The notes under the pieces are model-generated. The model had not been told where the DNA came from. It saw only the letters and a list, made by a program, of their open reading frames with translations, and made no database searches. The translations under genes were made by a program, and so were the position numbers. Shown piece after piece: positions 47,025-55,970 of a DNA stretch of 64,000 bases; positions within the stretch are counted from its first letter, which is position 1, and each line of letters begins with the position of its first letter. The DNA is from an uncultured Endomicrobiia bacterium (lineage in GTDB: Bacteria; Elusimicrobiota; Endomicrobiia; Endomicrobiales; Endomicrobiaceae): assembly GCA_938040055.1 (NCBI GenBank), contig CALHWY010000007.1:1-64000 (forward strand). Reading direction: 5' to 3'.

Positions 47025-47388
47025 TCACCAAACGCCTTCAGCGCTCATAAAACATCCTTTATCGGTCACTTCTATTCCGGCTTCCTGGCTTTTTTGACCG
47101 CGGCTTCCGATCTTGAGCCGGGCTGCATCCATATCCGTTCAATTCCCAGCGCTATGCATTCATCCGTAATTTTATCCGTGACCGCGGGACAAACTGCGGT
47201 CAGGACAAGAGCAGCTTTGCGGGCAATTCGGAAAGAGACTTATAAACCGTTTTTCCTTTAAGCTCTCCCCCTCTTATGCCTACGGCCTCAACATCATATC
47301 CGCTTTCAAGCAAAGCGGAAAAAATCTTATATCCGAATTTTTCAGGATTGCCGTTAACGCCTGCAACGGCAATTTTGCCTTTCTTCAT
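47025..47388 (-). pseudogene. CoA-binding-domain protein (YccU-like) with two frameshifts
   Basis: ATG at 47388 follows AAGGAG. The first frame, MKKGKIAVAGVNGNPEKFGY then VEAVGIRGGELKGKTVYKSL, ends early at 47200. In a shifted frame it continues KAALVLTAVCPAVTDKI, then GIERIWMQPGSRSEAA. After another shift it continues EAGIEVTDKGCFMS to a TGA at 47025-47027. Together these make the complete Rossmann CoA-binding domain (about 121 residues), including the WMQPG motif. Both shifts are single-base events near 47205-47215 and 47080-47090. Confidence 0.8.
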
Positions 47389-47427
47389 AAGGCTCTCCTT
47401 CAACACGGCTTTTGCCGGTTTATCAAA

Positions 47428-48774
47428 CTATTTTTTCCTTTTTATTATCCCGAAATTCTCAATATAAGATTTGGCTTCTTTTGCTCTTTTGCGCATCTGT
47501 TCCGGATCGGTTGCCGCAGGAGCCCTTCTGCGTATATTGCCGAACCCGTCTATATACTCTTTTCCGGATTTATATTCTCTCTTTGCATTATTTTTTTCCG
47601 GGTATTTTTCATATTCTATATCAATGTCAAATTCCACCGCCTCTTTCACTTCTTTTTGCGCGCCCGCGCCGTCTCCGCCGTTTTCTTCGCCGGCAGCTTT
47701 ATCCGTAACGGAACTTTCGTCTTTTCCGTACATTCCGAAATCGATAATATCGCTCAGGCTGAGATGTTCTTCCGTTTTTTCGTCCGGCGGCGGGGCGAAA
47801 TGTTCTGCCGCGCTGACAATTTTTTGCGAAATTACGCTTTTGTCATTCAATATTTCCACAGACTTTGATCCGGCGGACTCCTGAAAAATGTCTTTTTTGC
47901 CGTCCGGCTCCTTATTAACCGCAGACCCGTTAAAAGAACCGGGAGAGTCCGCGCTCTCCGGCCGGCTTTGCGCGGTTCTTCCCGCGCCAAAAAAATTATA
48001 TTCGCGGCTTTCCCCGTTATCATAACCGTTGTCCGCATAATCTTTAATATGGAAATTTTTATGGCGGTAAACTTTATTTCTTTTTGCATTTTCGGCATAA
48101 GCTTTTTCCTCATCCAGCCTCACCAAAGACTCTCTCGCCTGGTCCATAGTCATTATTACCAGAGGGAAAACAAAGATCATTCCTATATACGTAAGCTTTA
48201 AAACCAAAGAGCACAGAATAAGAAAGCTCATAAGAAAAAACATTCTGCCTTTGCCGCGCGAAAGAAGTTTAGCTGCCGCCTTAAACGCTTCCTTTGCGGA
48301 ATGAGCCTCATAAGAAAAAAGCAATGCCGTAACAGCTATGGGAAGAAAAGCAAGCAGCGCTATGGCCGCCAAAACGGAAAAACCGAAAACGGCAGGCATC
48401 AATCTTTCGGTAAGAGCGGGAAAAATAAAAGGCGTTAAAACCGCGAAAGAAAAAACTCCTAATACCAGTCCGAGCATTACGGTAAAAACAAAAGGAATTC
48501 CCAGCCCCTTAAAAACGGAGCCCGCGGTATTAAAATTGATTTTCACTTCCTTAATTGTAAGCACGAATATTTTGATAAAGAAAAAAGACGCGGCAAGCGC
48601 CGAAAGCGAGAAAACCGCGTATCCGGCTGAAAAGAGAGGAAAAATTTTAAACATATAAGGGATAAACAAAAGCGAGAAAACGACTCCTCCGGCTATGACT
48701 GTAAACGGGTTTATCTTAAACTTTCTCCAAACATTTTCAAATACGTCAATTAAAAAATCCGTTAATTCTTCCAT
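47428..48774 (-). CDS. Membrane protein with long charged C-terminal tail
   Basis: 448 residues. Five or six transmembrane helices occupy the first 220 residues, with a SAKEAFKAAAKLLSRGKGR amphipathic segment between helices. The tail from about 225 is low-complexity and acidic. Its end carries a duplicated motif, KEYIDGFGNIRRR and KSYIENFGIIKRK. The membrane part is related in pattern to the two proteins at 49910-52402. No function known. Confidence 0.7.
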   Translation of the reverse strand: MEELTDFLIDVFENVWRKFKINPFTVIAGGVVFSLLFIPYMFKIFPLFSAGYAVFSLSALAASFFFIKIFVLTIKEVKINFNTAGSVFKGLGIPFVFTVMLGLVLGVFSFAVLTPFIFPALTERLMPAVFGFSVLAAIALLAFLPIAVTALLFSYEAHSAKEAFKAAAKLLSRGKGRMFFLMSFLILCSLVLKLTYIGMIFVFPLVIMTMDQARESLVRLDEEKAYAENAKRNKVYRHKNFHIKDYADNGYDNGESREYNFFGAGRTAQSRPESADSPGSFNGSAVNKEPDGKKDIFQESAGSKSVEILNDKSVISQKIVSAAEHFAPPPDEKTEEHLSLSDIIDFGMYGKDESSVTDKAAGEENGGDGAGAQKEVKEAVEFDIDIEYEKYPEKNNAKREYKSGKEYIDGFGNIRRRAPAATDPEQMRKRAKEAKSYIENFGIIKRKK

Positions 48775-49449
48775 TTTTCAATCTCTCCGGAGTAAAATTT
48801 TGAGCCGTCTTCGTTCCGGGACGGCGCCGGGAAAAAACCCGCTCATTTTTTGCGGATTTGTTTAAATGCAAAAAAAACAGCGTCCTCCAGCGCTTTACGG
48901 CTGTCCCTTGCTGAAGCAAAAATCAACAAAATTATAGACAAAACATCAAAAAGCTTAAATAGATTTTTTTGAAGCCGCAACTGCGAAAAAATTTTTAAAG
49001 AGCTTAAAGAAATCCGCCCGCGCCGAATTATAAACAAACAGCCGACCGGAGCGAAAAGCGTCGATAAACGAAAAAATGCCGCCCATAAAAAACAGAAACC
49101 CGGGCTTTTTCAATAAAACCTGTCTCAACAAAAGCAAAAAATTCCGTCAAACCGCAAATATCGCGCCAAGCCTTTTTATGCCTGCAAAAAGTTTCGCGCC
49201 TTAAAAAACGGGCGAACGGGATGTTTTAAAAAGCTTCCGATAGACGCCTAATGCGCGCCGTCCGGACAAGCCTGCGAAAAACCGCTCCTTAACAATTTTC
49301 AGAGACCGAATTTCTTTAAACAGAAATACATAAATTCCGCTTTTATGCCCGGACAAACCGGAAATATCCGAAATGTCTTGCCGTTTTTAGCGTTTTGCAA
49401 AAATTTGCCGGAAATATTTTTTTATTTATTCCCGACCGACGGCGGCGCA
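48775..49449. other. 0.68-kb intergenic region, nothing recognised
   Basis: No frame with motifs, no repeat shared with other gaps, and no terminator seen. It separates the membrane-protein gene from the ACT-domain gene. Confidence 0.4.
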
Positions 49450-49881
49450 TTACGACTGGCATATTTTATCTTTGGAAATTATCGAAACGCCGTTTTTGCA
49501 CAATACGGTAATAGCCCTGTCTATATCCTCGAATTTAAAAACCATTAAAGCTTTATCCGAAGCCTTTTCCACAAATCCGTACATATATTCTATATTAACG
49601 TCATTGTCGGACAAAACTTTCAGCGCCGCCGCAAGCCCGCCGGGCGTGTCCGAAACCTCAACCGCGACAATATCCGCCATAGAAGCTATAAACCCGTTTT
49701 CTTTTAGCAGTTTTACCGCCTCTTCGGCTCTGTCTACGACAAGGCGCACTATGCCGAATTCAGGGCTTTCCGCCAAAGTAAGCGCTTTGATATTGATATT
49801 GTTTGCGCCCAGAATTGCGCACAGCTCGTAAAGTTTTCCTTTTGTGTTTTCAATAAAAACCGACATCTGCGTAATTTTCAT
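49450..49881 (-). CDS. Tandem ACT-domain protein
   Basis: About 143 residues with two ACT domains: MKITQMSVFIENTKGKLYEL and VVAVEVSDTPGGLAAALKVL begin them. ATG at 49881 follows GGAGG, so the longer frame is discarded. ACT domains bind amino acids. Small ACT proteins of this kind commonly sit next to phenylacetate-CoA ligase and iorAB genes in anaerobes, which fits its position here and suggests an aromatic amino-acid sensor. Confidence 0.85.
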   Translation of the reverse strand: MKITQMSVFIENTKGKLYELCAILGANNINIKALTLAESPEFGIVRLVVDRAEEAVKLLKENGFIASMADIVAVEVSDTPGGLAAALKVLSDNDVNIEYMYGFVEKASDKALMVFKFEDIDRAITVLCKNGVSIISKDKICQS

Positions 49882-49909
49882 TTTTGCCTCCGGAAACAAT
49901 TTATCGCCG

Positions 49910-51568
49910 CTACCGCGCGGCATCTTCCTGCCGCCCGCCGTATTCCGCGGACAGAGTAACATATATTTGTATAAGGACAAGCGCGGAAAAAGGAACCGTA
50001 AACATCCATCCTACGGCAAAAGCATGCCCTATAAGATTGATTATAAACAAAGCGCCCAACAGACACAAAAAAGCCATTCTCTGTCCTTTCATTATCCGGC
50101 AGGAGTCCGTAAGCGCATTCCGGAATTTATGCCCGTCCATAAGAAAAAAAGGCGCGTAAAAAAGAGAAGTCAGCGCGTAAATTATTATAAAGGCGAAAAA
50201 AGCCGCGACGACCGCCGCGACGGCCGGAAAGGGAAGAGCGTAACTTTTAACGGCAAACCGCAAAAGCAGGTTTATTTTTTCGGCGATAAAAGGAACCGGG
50301 ACGGCAAAAGCCGCTGTAAAAAAGAGAAAAAGCATAAACCTGACAAAAGCCGCATAACCCGGAAAAAAGTTTTTAAAACTTATGCCTTTGCCCCTGAAAA
50401 AGCCGAGCGCGAAAGAACAGAAAAAAAACATCAGAAAACAATAAAAAACGAAAGTTCCGGCCGCCGAAAAAAAGAGTTCCGCGGCGGGAAGCGTTTTTAC
50501 GGACGCAGCCGCAGTTATAACGCCCGTCCGGCGCAAAATAAAAAAGGCGGAGGCGCTTACGATAAACAAAACGGAGTACATCCCCAGAACGCCGGCCGTA
50601 AGTTTAAAAAAAAGCCTTTTATATATTCCCCATGAAAAATAAAAAGCATTGGATAAAGAAAAACCGGAATCTTCTTCTACGCTTTCCGCGACGGAATCCG
50701 AGTCGGATCCGGAAGAAGAAAGGCCGCCGGAATAATCTATCGCGAAATGCCGTCCGTCTTCCATTACTTTTTTCGTCTGCCCTTCATGCCCTAAAGTAAA
50801 ATAAACCGCCGTCAAAAAAAACCAGTAAAGCGGCATAAAAGCCGGGAATATCGCCGTAACTTTAGTTCCCCGCAATGCCTGCATCGACGCTATCTTGTTT
50901 ACAGCTGCGGGGCCCGGCTTGAACAGAGGCGCCATATCCGATGAAAGCAGAAAAGTCAGCGCGGCCGCCAAGACGGAAAAACCGAAGAAAAACAAAAATT
51001 TATTTTCGGTAAGTATATTGAAAGAATCGGACAAAGATTCTATGAAGCCGTTATCTCCGGAAAAAGCTATTATGCAAAATGACATAAAAACCGCGGCCGA
51101 TATTTTTATAAATATTATCAGCGCTATGAAAAGATAAACGGACCGCCGGGTAAAAAGCCGTCCGAAAACATCCATAAAAAAATATTTGCCGAAAGCCGAT
51201 ACTACGTCCATAAACAGTCCGAAAGCAAAAAACAGCAGCGCTATCAGAAATGCGGACAGAAAAACTTTGCCCACAAAACCCATGCCCGGAACAAGGGGTT
51301 TTAAGCCCGGTTTTCCGCCTTCAAATACCGCTCTGAACGCGGAAACGGCGGACACGGACAAAAGCGTCAGGAAAAACGCGCGCAGCGCCGCGTATATTTC
51401 CGAAAATCCGCCCGGCGAAATATTTGCCAGCGCCGCCGAAGCGGACCCGTAACATATGAACAAAACGATAAACGCGAAAGGATTGCCTTTGACAATATTA
51501 AACATCAGCCTGAAAATATCCGCGCCAATCCAGCTTTTGCCCTCAATAGAAGTTTCTTGCTGCGTCAT
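49910..51568 (-). CDS. Multi-pass membrane protein, duplicated unit
   Basis: 552 residues with about twelve hydrophobic helices in two similar halves. Each half contains a 'S..I....F.F' amphipathic helix (SLSDSFNILTENKF; ALTDSCRIMKGQR) followed by two or three helices. The C-terminal half resembles the 51632-52402 protein, including a (T/V)VPFS.L..I.VY..L end. It may belong to a membrane-domain family like that of glycerophosphodiester phosphodiesterases. Function unknown. Confidence 0.65.
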   Translation of the reverse strand: MTQQETSIEGKSWIGADIFRLMFNIVKGNPFAFIVLFICYGSASAALANISPGGFSEIYAALRAFFLTLLSVSAVSAFRAVFEGGKPGLKPLVPGMGFVGKVFLSAFLIALLFFAFGLFMDVVSAFGKYFFMDVFGRLFTRRSVYLFIALIIFIKISAAVFMSFCIIAFSGDNGFIESLSDSFNILTENKFLFFFGFSVLAAALTFLLSSDMAPLFKPGPAAVNKIASMQALRGTKVTAIFPAFMPLYWFFLTAVYFTLGHEGQTKKVMEDGRHFAIDYSGGLSSSGSDSDSVAESVEEDSGFSLSNAFYFSWGIYKRLFFKLTAGVLGMYSVLFIVSASAFFILRRTGVITAAASVKTLPAAELFFSAAGTFVFYCFLMFFFCSFALGFFRGKGISFKNFFPGYAAFVRFMLFLFFTAAFAVPVPFIAEKINLLLRFAVKSYALPFPAVAAVVAAFFAFIIIYALTSLFYAPFFLMDGHKFRNALTDSCRIMKGQRMAFLCLLGALFIINLIGHAFAVGWMFTVPFSALVLIQIYVTLSAEYGGRQEDAAR

Positions 51569-51631
51569 ATTATTTTTTCCTTGTTAAAAAATACATATTC
51601 CCGCCGATATGGCGGAAAAGTTTCCGGACCG

Positions 51632-52402
51632 TCAAACTCTTACCGTCAAGTCAGGGTTAAAATCAAGCCCAGAAAGCTCCAGATATACGTATATAACGGA
51701 AAGAACGGAAAAAGGAACCGTCAAAAGCAAAAGAAAAACAAAGTATTTGGCAAAATAATTTACGAGAAAAAGCAATACGAAAAAAACAAACAGTTTTAAA
51801 CGGTGCCCTGCCGTAATATCGCCGCTCTTTTTTAAAGCTTGCGCCAAACCCGCATTTTCAAGAACGGCCGGAAAAAAGAAAAAATATTTGAGCGCCGAAA
51901 CCGCAAGAAAAAACACCGCCGCAAAAGACAGCGCGGAGAAAACGGACAATCCCAAGCCCGCGGAAACGCTTCTAACCGCGGCGGGAAGAAGAAGCGCAGC
52001 CGTTTCAAAAAAGGCAAATAATATTAAAGCCGGGACGCTAAAAAGCGAAAGCGCTTTAAGGGAAGGAATAAAATTTCTCAGTTTCATCTCTTTCTTTTTG
52101 CACAAAGGCAAAAAAAGAGAAAACAGGCAAAATACCGCGAAAGCGGCAAATACCGCAGCGATGCCCGTACAAAAAGAATAAAGAATAAAAGGATTGGAAT
52201 ACGCGGAGGACGGCTGCGCGTTTGCCGCGACCGCAAAGCCGACAATCTCGTTTACGCGGCTTAAAAAAACCGTATTGAGAAAAAGGCCCGCCACAAGAAC
52301 GGATGAAGCGGAAAGAACCGTTACAAGAAATATGTCCGTAAAATTCTCCAATAACGCGTTCAAAGCCAGCCTGAATATTTTTACAACAGAAAAATCATTC
52401 AT
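51632..52402 (-). CDS. Membrane protein related to the preceding one
   Basis: About 256 residues from the MNDFSVVKIF start (ATG 52402, AAGGTG five bases upstream). Six hydrophobic helices with an ALKKSGDITAGHRLKL amphipathic segment before the last pair and a TVPFSVLSVIYVYLEL end. It looks like a single-unit copy of the pattern doubled in 49910-51568. Confidence 0.65.
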   Translation of the reverse strand: MNDFSVVKIFRLALNALLENFTDIFLVTVLSASSVLVAGLFLNTVFLSRVNEIVGFAVAANAQPSSAYSNPFILYSFCTGIAAVFAAFAVFCLFSLFLPLCKKKEMKLRNFIPSLKALSLFSVPALILFAFFETAALLLPAAVRSVSAGLGLSVFSALSFAAVFFLAVSALKYFFFFPAVLENAGLAQALKKSGDITAGHRLKLFVFFVLLFLVNYFAKYFVFLLLLTVPFSVLSVIYVYLELSGLDFNPDLTVRV

Positions 52403-52655
52403 CGCGCACCTTAAAAGAAGAAGCAAAGCATTAAAGCCAGACTTCCGTATTCGGTATAAATCCGACGCAATATACAAAAACTTAAAACAGTTTCAGCTTT
52501 TAAAGCAGAGAAAACCTGTTTTTGAAAAAGTCCGGCAATTTGTTCAATTCAATATCCGCAAAACGGCTTTTAACGTTATCGGCATTGCGCTTAACAATCC
52601 GCCTTTCGGAAAACAAGACGCTTTACAATCAATTTTTAAACTCAATTTATTTTCT

Positions 52656-53957
52656 TTATAATTTTCTGTTGTCTATCACTCTTTTGGATTTTCCTTCGCT
52701 TCTTGCGATGCTTTTAGGACCGACCAGCTTGACCTCAACGCTGACAAGTATCGTGTTTTCAATGCTTTTCTTGAGTTTATTCCTCAGAGCTTCAAGAACT
52801 TTTACCTGATCGGAAAAAGTTTTTTCGTCTATTTCGACATGCACTTCTATCGCGTCAAGACCTTTATCCCGCCTGCTGACAACGATCTGATAGTTGGGAA
52901 GCATTCCTTCAACCTGCAAAAGCGCATACTCTATCTGCGTCGGGAAAACGTTTATTCCGCGCACCACTATCATATCATCGGTTCTTCCTTTTATTTTGCT
53001 TATGCGCGGAGCGGTTCTGCCGCAGGCGCATTTTTCCGTAGTCATTGACACTATGTCTCTTGTTCTGTATCTTAAAAGCGGCATGCCGGTTCTGGTGAGA
53101 GTGGTAATTACAAGCTCCCCGTTTTCTCCTTCCGCGGCCGGCTTTCCGGTAACCGGATCGATTATCTCGGGATAAAAAACGTCCGACCATAAATGCAGGC
53201 CTTTTTTAAAAACGCATTCCTGGGCGACCCCCGGCCCGGTAATTTCCGAAAGCCCGTAAATATCCGTAGCCGACAAACCCAGCGAACGCTCTATTTCGCT
53301 TCTTAAAGCTTCCGTCCAGGGTTCCGCTCCGAAAATGCCTATTTCCCAGGAAGACCGTTCCGGATTAAAACCCGCCTCTTTCGCTTCTTCCGCCATGTAC
53401 AAAGAAAAGCTCGGCGTGCATGCAAGTATTCTGGGCTTAAAATCCTGCATAAGCTTTATCTGTCTTTTAGTCTGTCCGGAAGACATCGGCATTATCGCGA
53501 CGCCCATTTCAAGAGCTCCGTAGTGGAGCCCCAAACCGCCGGTAAAAAGCCCGTAACCGTAAGCGATCTGTATAATATCTCCGGGAACGCCTCCGGCGCA
53601 GGCTATTGAGCGCGCGGAAACTTCGCCCCAAAGATTAATGTCTTCTTTCGAATATCCCGAAACCACCGGATTTCCCGTGGTTCCGCTTGAAATGTGGAAC
53701 TCGGCTATGTCTTTTATGTTTTTTGAAAAAAGACCGAAAGGATAAAACTCCCTCAAATCGTCTTTTGTGGTAAAAGGAAGTTTGGTAATATCGTCTATGG
53801 TTTTTATTGAAGACAGCTGAAAACCGCTTTCATCTATTCTTTTTTTATACACCGGGGAATTTTTATAAACATAAGCCGCCAGACTCCGTAACCTTTCGGA
53901 CTGGAGATTTTTCAGATCCTGCAAACTCTGCGTTTCCATCTTTTCATTGTAGATCAT
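52656..53957 (-). CDS. paaK: Phenylacetate-CoA ligase
   Basis: 433 residues of the PaaK type. The AMP-binding motif SSGTTGNPVVSGY begins at 90; YGLSEITGPGV and a C-terminal MIVVRGINVFPTQIE segment follow. It activates arylacetates as CoA thioesters, using or yielding ATP. The start at 53957 is supported by the family N-terminus (MIYNEKMETQS aligned with MYWN..IET). It follows the coiled-coil gene and iorB with overlaps, as in anaerobes that ferment aromatic amino acids via arylpyruvates. Confidence 0.92.
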   Translation of the reverse strand: MIYNEKMETQSLQDLKNLQSERLRSLAAYVYKNSPVYKKRIDESGFQLSSIKTIDDITKLPFTTKDDLREFYPFGLFSKNIKDIAEFHISSGTTGNPVVSGYSKEDINLWGEVSARSIACAGGVPGDIIQIAYGYGLFTGGLGLHYGALEMGVAIMPMSSGQTKRQIKLMQDFKPRILACTPSFSLYMAEEAKEAGFNPERSSWEIGIFGAEPWTEALRSEIERSLGLSATDIYGLSEITGPGVAQECVFKKGLHLWSDVFYPEIIDPVTGKPAAEGENGELVITTLTRTGMPLLRYRTRDIVSMTTEKCACGRTAPRISKIKGRTDDMIVVRGINVFPTQIEYALLQVEGMLPNYQIVVSRRDKGLDAIEVHVEIDEKTFSDQVKVLEALRNKLKKSIENTILVSVEVKLVGPKSIARSEGKSKRVIDNRKL

Positions 53958-54522
53958 CGCCGCCTCTTCTTTTTTCTTTATCCGTATTAATAATGACGCT
54001 GTTTTTATCGTTTGACATATTTATTTCGTCTATGTTTTCTCCGGGATCGAAAATTTCGATCTCTTCGCTTTTTTCGCCTATGATTATGGAATTGCCGTTT
54101 ATCAGCCTTTTAGCTTCAAAATATTTGTTCATTTCTTTTTTTCTCAGTTCGGCGATTTTGTCAAAAGCTTCCTTAAACCGGCGCGCTTTTTCTTCAAACT
54201 CGTTTCTGCGCAGCATAAAATCATTGAGATACGGGTTTTGCTTTTTCGCCGCGTCCGGGTTTTCTTGATCTTCATTTTCTCTTTCTTTAGGAATGCTCAC
54301 AAACATTATGAATTCTTCCGACGCTTTCGAAAATACCGGCATAAGCAGTTTGATTTCTCTTCTGACGGATTCAATTTCTTCAAGAAGCCTGTTGTATTTT
54401 TTGACATTTTCATTCACCGCCGGGCCGGAAAAATTCTTTTTTAACGGTTCTTCCCGGACAACAATATTTTCGCCGGCATCATTTTGCCGCAGCTTCGAGA
54501 AAAACTTCTTTATTTTCTTCAA
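53944..54522 (-). CDS. Charged coiled-coil protein of unknown function
   Basis: 192 residues, highly charged. A central stretch (LLEEIESVRREIKLLMP and later RRNEFEEKARRFKEAFDKI) is predicted coiled coil. The C-terminus is acidic with repeated I-I-I motifs (NSIIIGEK, NSVIINTDK). It overlaps iorB by 44 bp and paaK by 14 bp. I do not recognise it. Confidence 0.65.
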   Translation of the reverse strand: MKKIKKFFSKLRQNDAGENIVVREEPLKKNFSGPAVNENVKKYNRLLEEIESVRREIKLLMPVFSKASEEFIMFVSIPKERENEDQENPDAAKKQNPYLNDFMLRRNEFEEKARRFKEAFDKIAELRKKEMNKYFEAKRLINGNSIIIGEKSEEIEIFDPGENIDEINMSNDKNSVIINTDKEKRRGGDDLQ

Positions 54523-54952
54523 TAAATTTTCCTTTAAAACCTTTTTCCAAAGCTTTCAGCCAGCTTTCCCGGCTTATCTTGAGATATTTCGAAAGCATGC
54601 CGAGCATATAAGTATTGATAAACTTTTTATTTTCCAGTTTTTTGTCCGCTTCTTCAAAATCTTTATAAAGGTCAATGCCGTTTTCCGCCAGATAATGAAG
54701 CATTCTTTCATGCTCTCCGCGGTGAAAAGGAACCAAAAAATCGGCTTTGCCGGTTTCCACCAGAGGCGAAGCGACTTCCGCGCCGAAACGCACATGGGAC
54801 TCTACCGAACCGCCCCTTTGCGCCATTCCGTGCACTTCCGACTTTTTAGCATGATAACCGTCATATACGGCTGCAAGCGCCGCGATCTCCGCGGCGGTCA
54901 GCACGCCCTGCCCGCCCGTCCCGCAAAACAAAATATTTATAGTTTTATCCAT
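54479..54952 (-). CDS. iorB: Indolepyruvate:ferredoxin oxidoreductase beta subunit
   Basis: 157 residues of the gamma-type 2-oxoacid oxidoreductase domain: ILFCGTGGQGVLTAAEIAA at the N-terminus, KSEVHGMAQRGGSVESHVR, and a final helical part. A typical IorB is about 190 residues, so this is slightly short at the C-terminus. Together with IorA it oxidises aryl pyruvates to arylacetyl-CoA with ferredoxin. ATG follows AAAGGAA. Three AT-rich DNA-modification genes lie between it and iorA. Confidence 0.88.
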   Translation of the reverse strand: MDKTINILFCGTGGQGVLTAAEIAALAAVYDGYHAKKSEVHGMAQRGGSVESHVRFGAEVASPLVETGKADFLVPFHRGEHERMLHYLAENGIDLYKDFEEADKKLENKKFINTYMLGMLSKYLKISRESWLKALEKGFKGKFIEENKEVFLEAAAK

Positions 54953-54966
54953 TTTCTTATTCCTTT

Positions 54967-55968
54967 TTAAGATTTTTCCAATATATGCAGATATTCAAAA
55001 GTTTCATCAGCTTTATGATTTCTGTTCTCGGTTTTATCAGCTTTAAATCTTTGATATTTCTTTGACACTCTCGTATATCTGCCATATTTTTTCATAATTT
55101 TTTTTATTTCATCTGCACCCATAAGCCCTTCATTGTTGTAGCTTAAAAAAACATACCGGAACTCTGCATTTTTTATTAAATCATCAAAACTGTCTTTAAC
55201 ATTCTTTTTGATACAGTAATTTGAACGTGAATACTGTCTCAAGCCGGTTAAACCTTGAGGTATAAATTTGTCATATTTTGCAATTGTATTTAATATGTGG
55301 TAATTGGCTCCGTATTGCCTTTCATTATAAGGAGGATCTAAATATAAAATATCCCCGTCTATTGTTTTTATTAATTTATTACTGTCTTCTTTGTAAACTT
55401 TATGATTATTTGAATTTGCTTCAAATATTGCAGGTTCAAGAAAAATATCTTTTTGTGCTGTTTTTTTTATATGCTTCAAAAAAGCTCCGTATACTGAAGC
55501 GGTATTGGCAACTTTATCCACAGCTTCAAGTAAAGAAGCCAATAAAAAATAATAGACATTTTTATTTATTTTTTTATCTTTTTTCCATTTTTCTATTTTT
55601 TGTCTGATAACATCAATTTTTTGTCCGTTGCTATCTTTAAAATATTGTCTCCCGCTACCAGAGCCGGGACAGTAATTTTGATAAATAAAACTCTTGCTTG
55701 ACAGCTTCAAATTGTTTAGCTCATCAAGATATTCTTGATATTTAAAATATTTATGATTTTCTATATAATTTTTGTTTAAAACATAACTATAATATTCAAT
55801 ATCATTGCTTATAACTTTTTTTACTTCTTTTTTAAACACTCTGCCTACTATACCCGTTCCCGCGAATAAATCGCAAAAGACTTTGTCGGACAAATCCTTT
55901 CCTACAACGGAATAAACGGTATCTTTAATAAACGGAGTTAATTTAAATTTTGAGCCTATATAGTTCAC
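54967..55968 (-). CDS. D12-class adenine-N6 DNA methyltransferase
   Basis: 333 residues with the SAM motif DLFAGTGIVG (33-42) and the catalytic DPPYN (211-215), the order and spacing of D12 (Dam/M.FokI-like) enzymes. MNYIGSK at the start is also typical. Codons are AT-rich (many AAA, AAT, ATA) compared with iorA/iorB. The GTG at 55968 lies three bases from the stop of the restriction-type gene, and iorB starts 14 bp after its stop. Confidence 0.9.
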   Translation of the reverse strand: MNYIGSKFKLTPFIKDTVYSVVGKDLSDKVFCDLFAGTGIVGRVFKKEVKKVISNDIEYYSYVLNKNYIENHKYFKYQEYLDELNNLKLSSKSFIYQNYCPGSGSGRQYFKDSNGQKIDVIRQKIEKWKKDKKINKNVYYFLLASLLEAVDKVANTASVYGAFLKHIKKTAQKDIFLEPAIFEANSNNHKVYKEDSNKLIKTIDGDILYLDPPYNERQYGANYHILNTIAKYDKFIPQGLTGLRQYSRSNYCIKKNVKDSFDDLIKNAEFRYVFLSYNNEGLMGADEIKKIMKKYGRYTRVSKKYQRFKADKTENRNHKADETFEYLHILEKS

Positions 55969-55970
55969 TG

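Noticed and set aside
49844..50635. Plus-strand frame of 263 codons within the 552-residue membrane protein gene
   Set aside because: Lys/Arg-rich antisense shadow of hydrophobic codons on the other strand.
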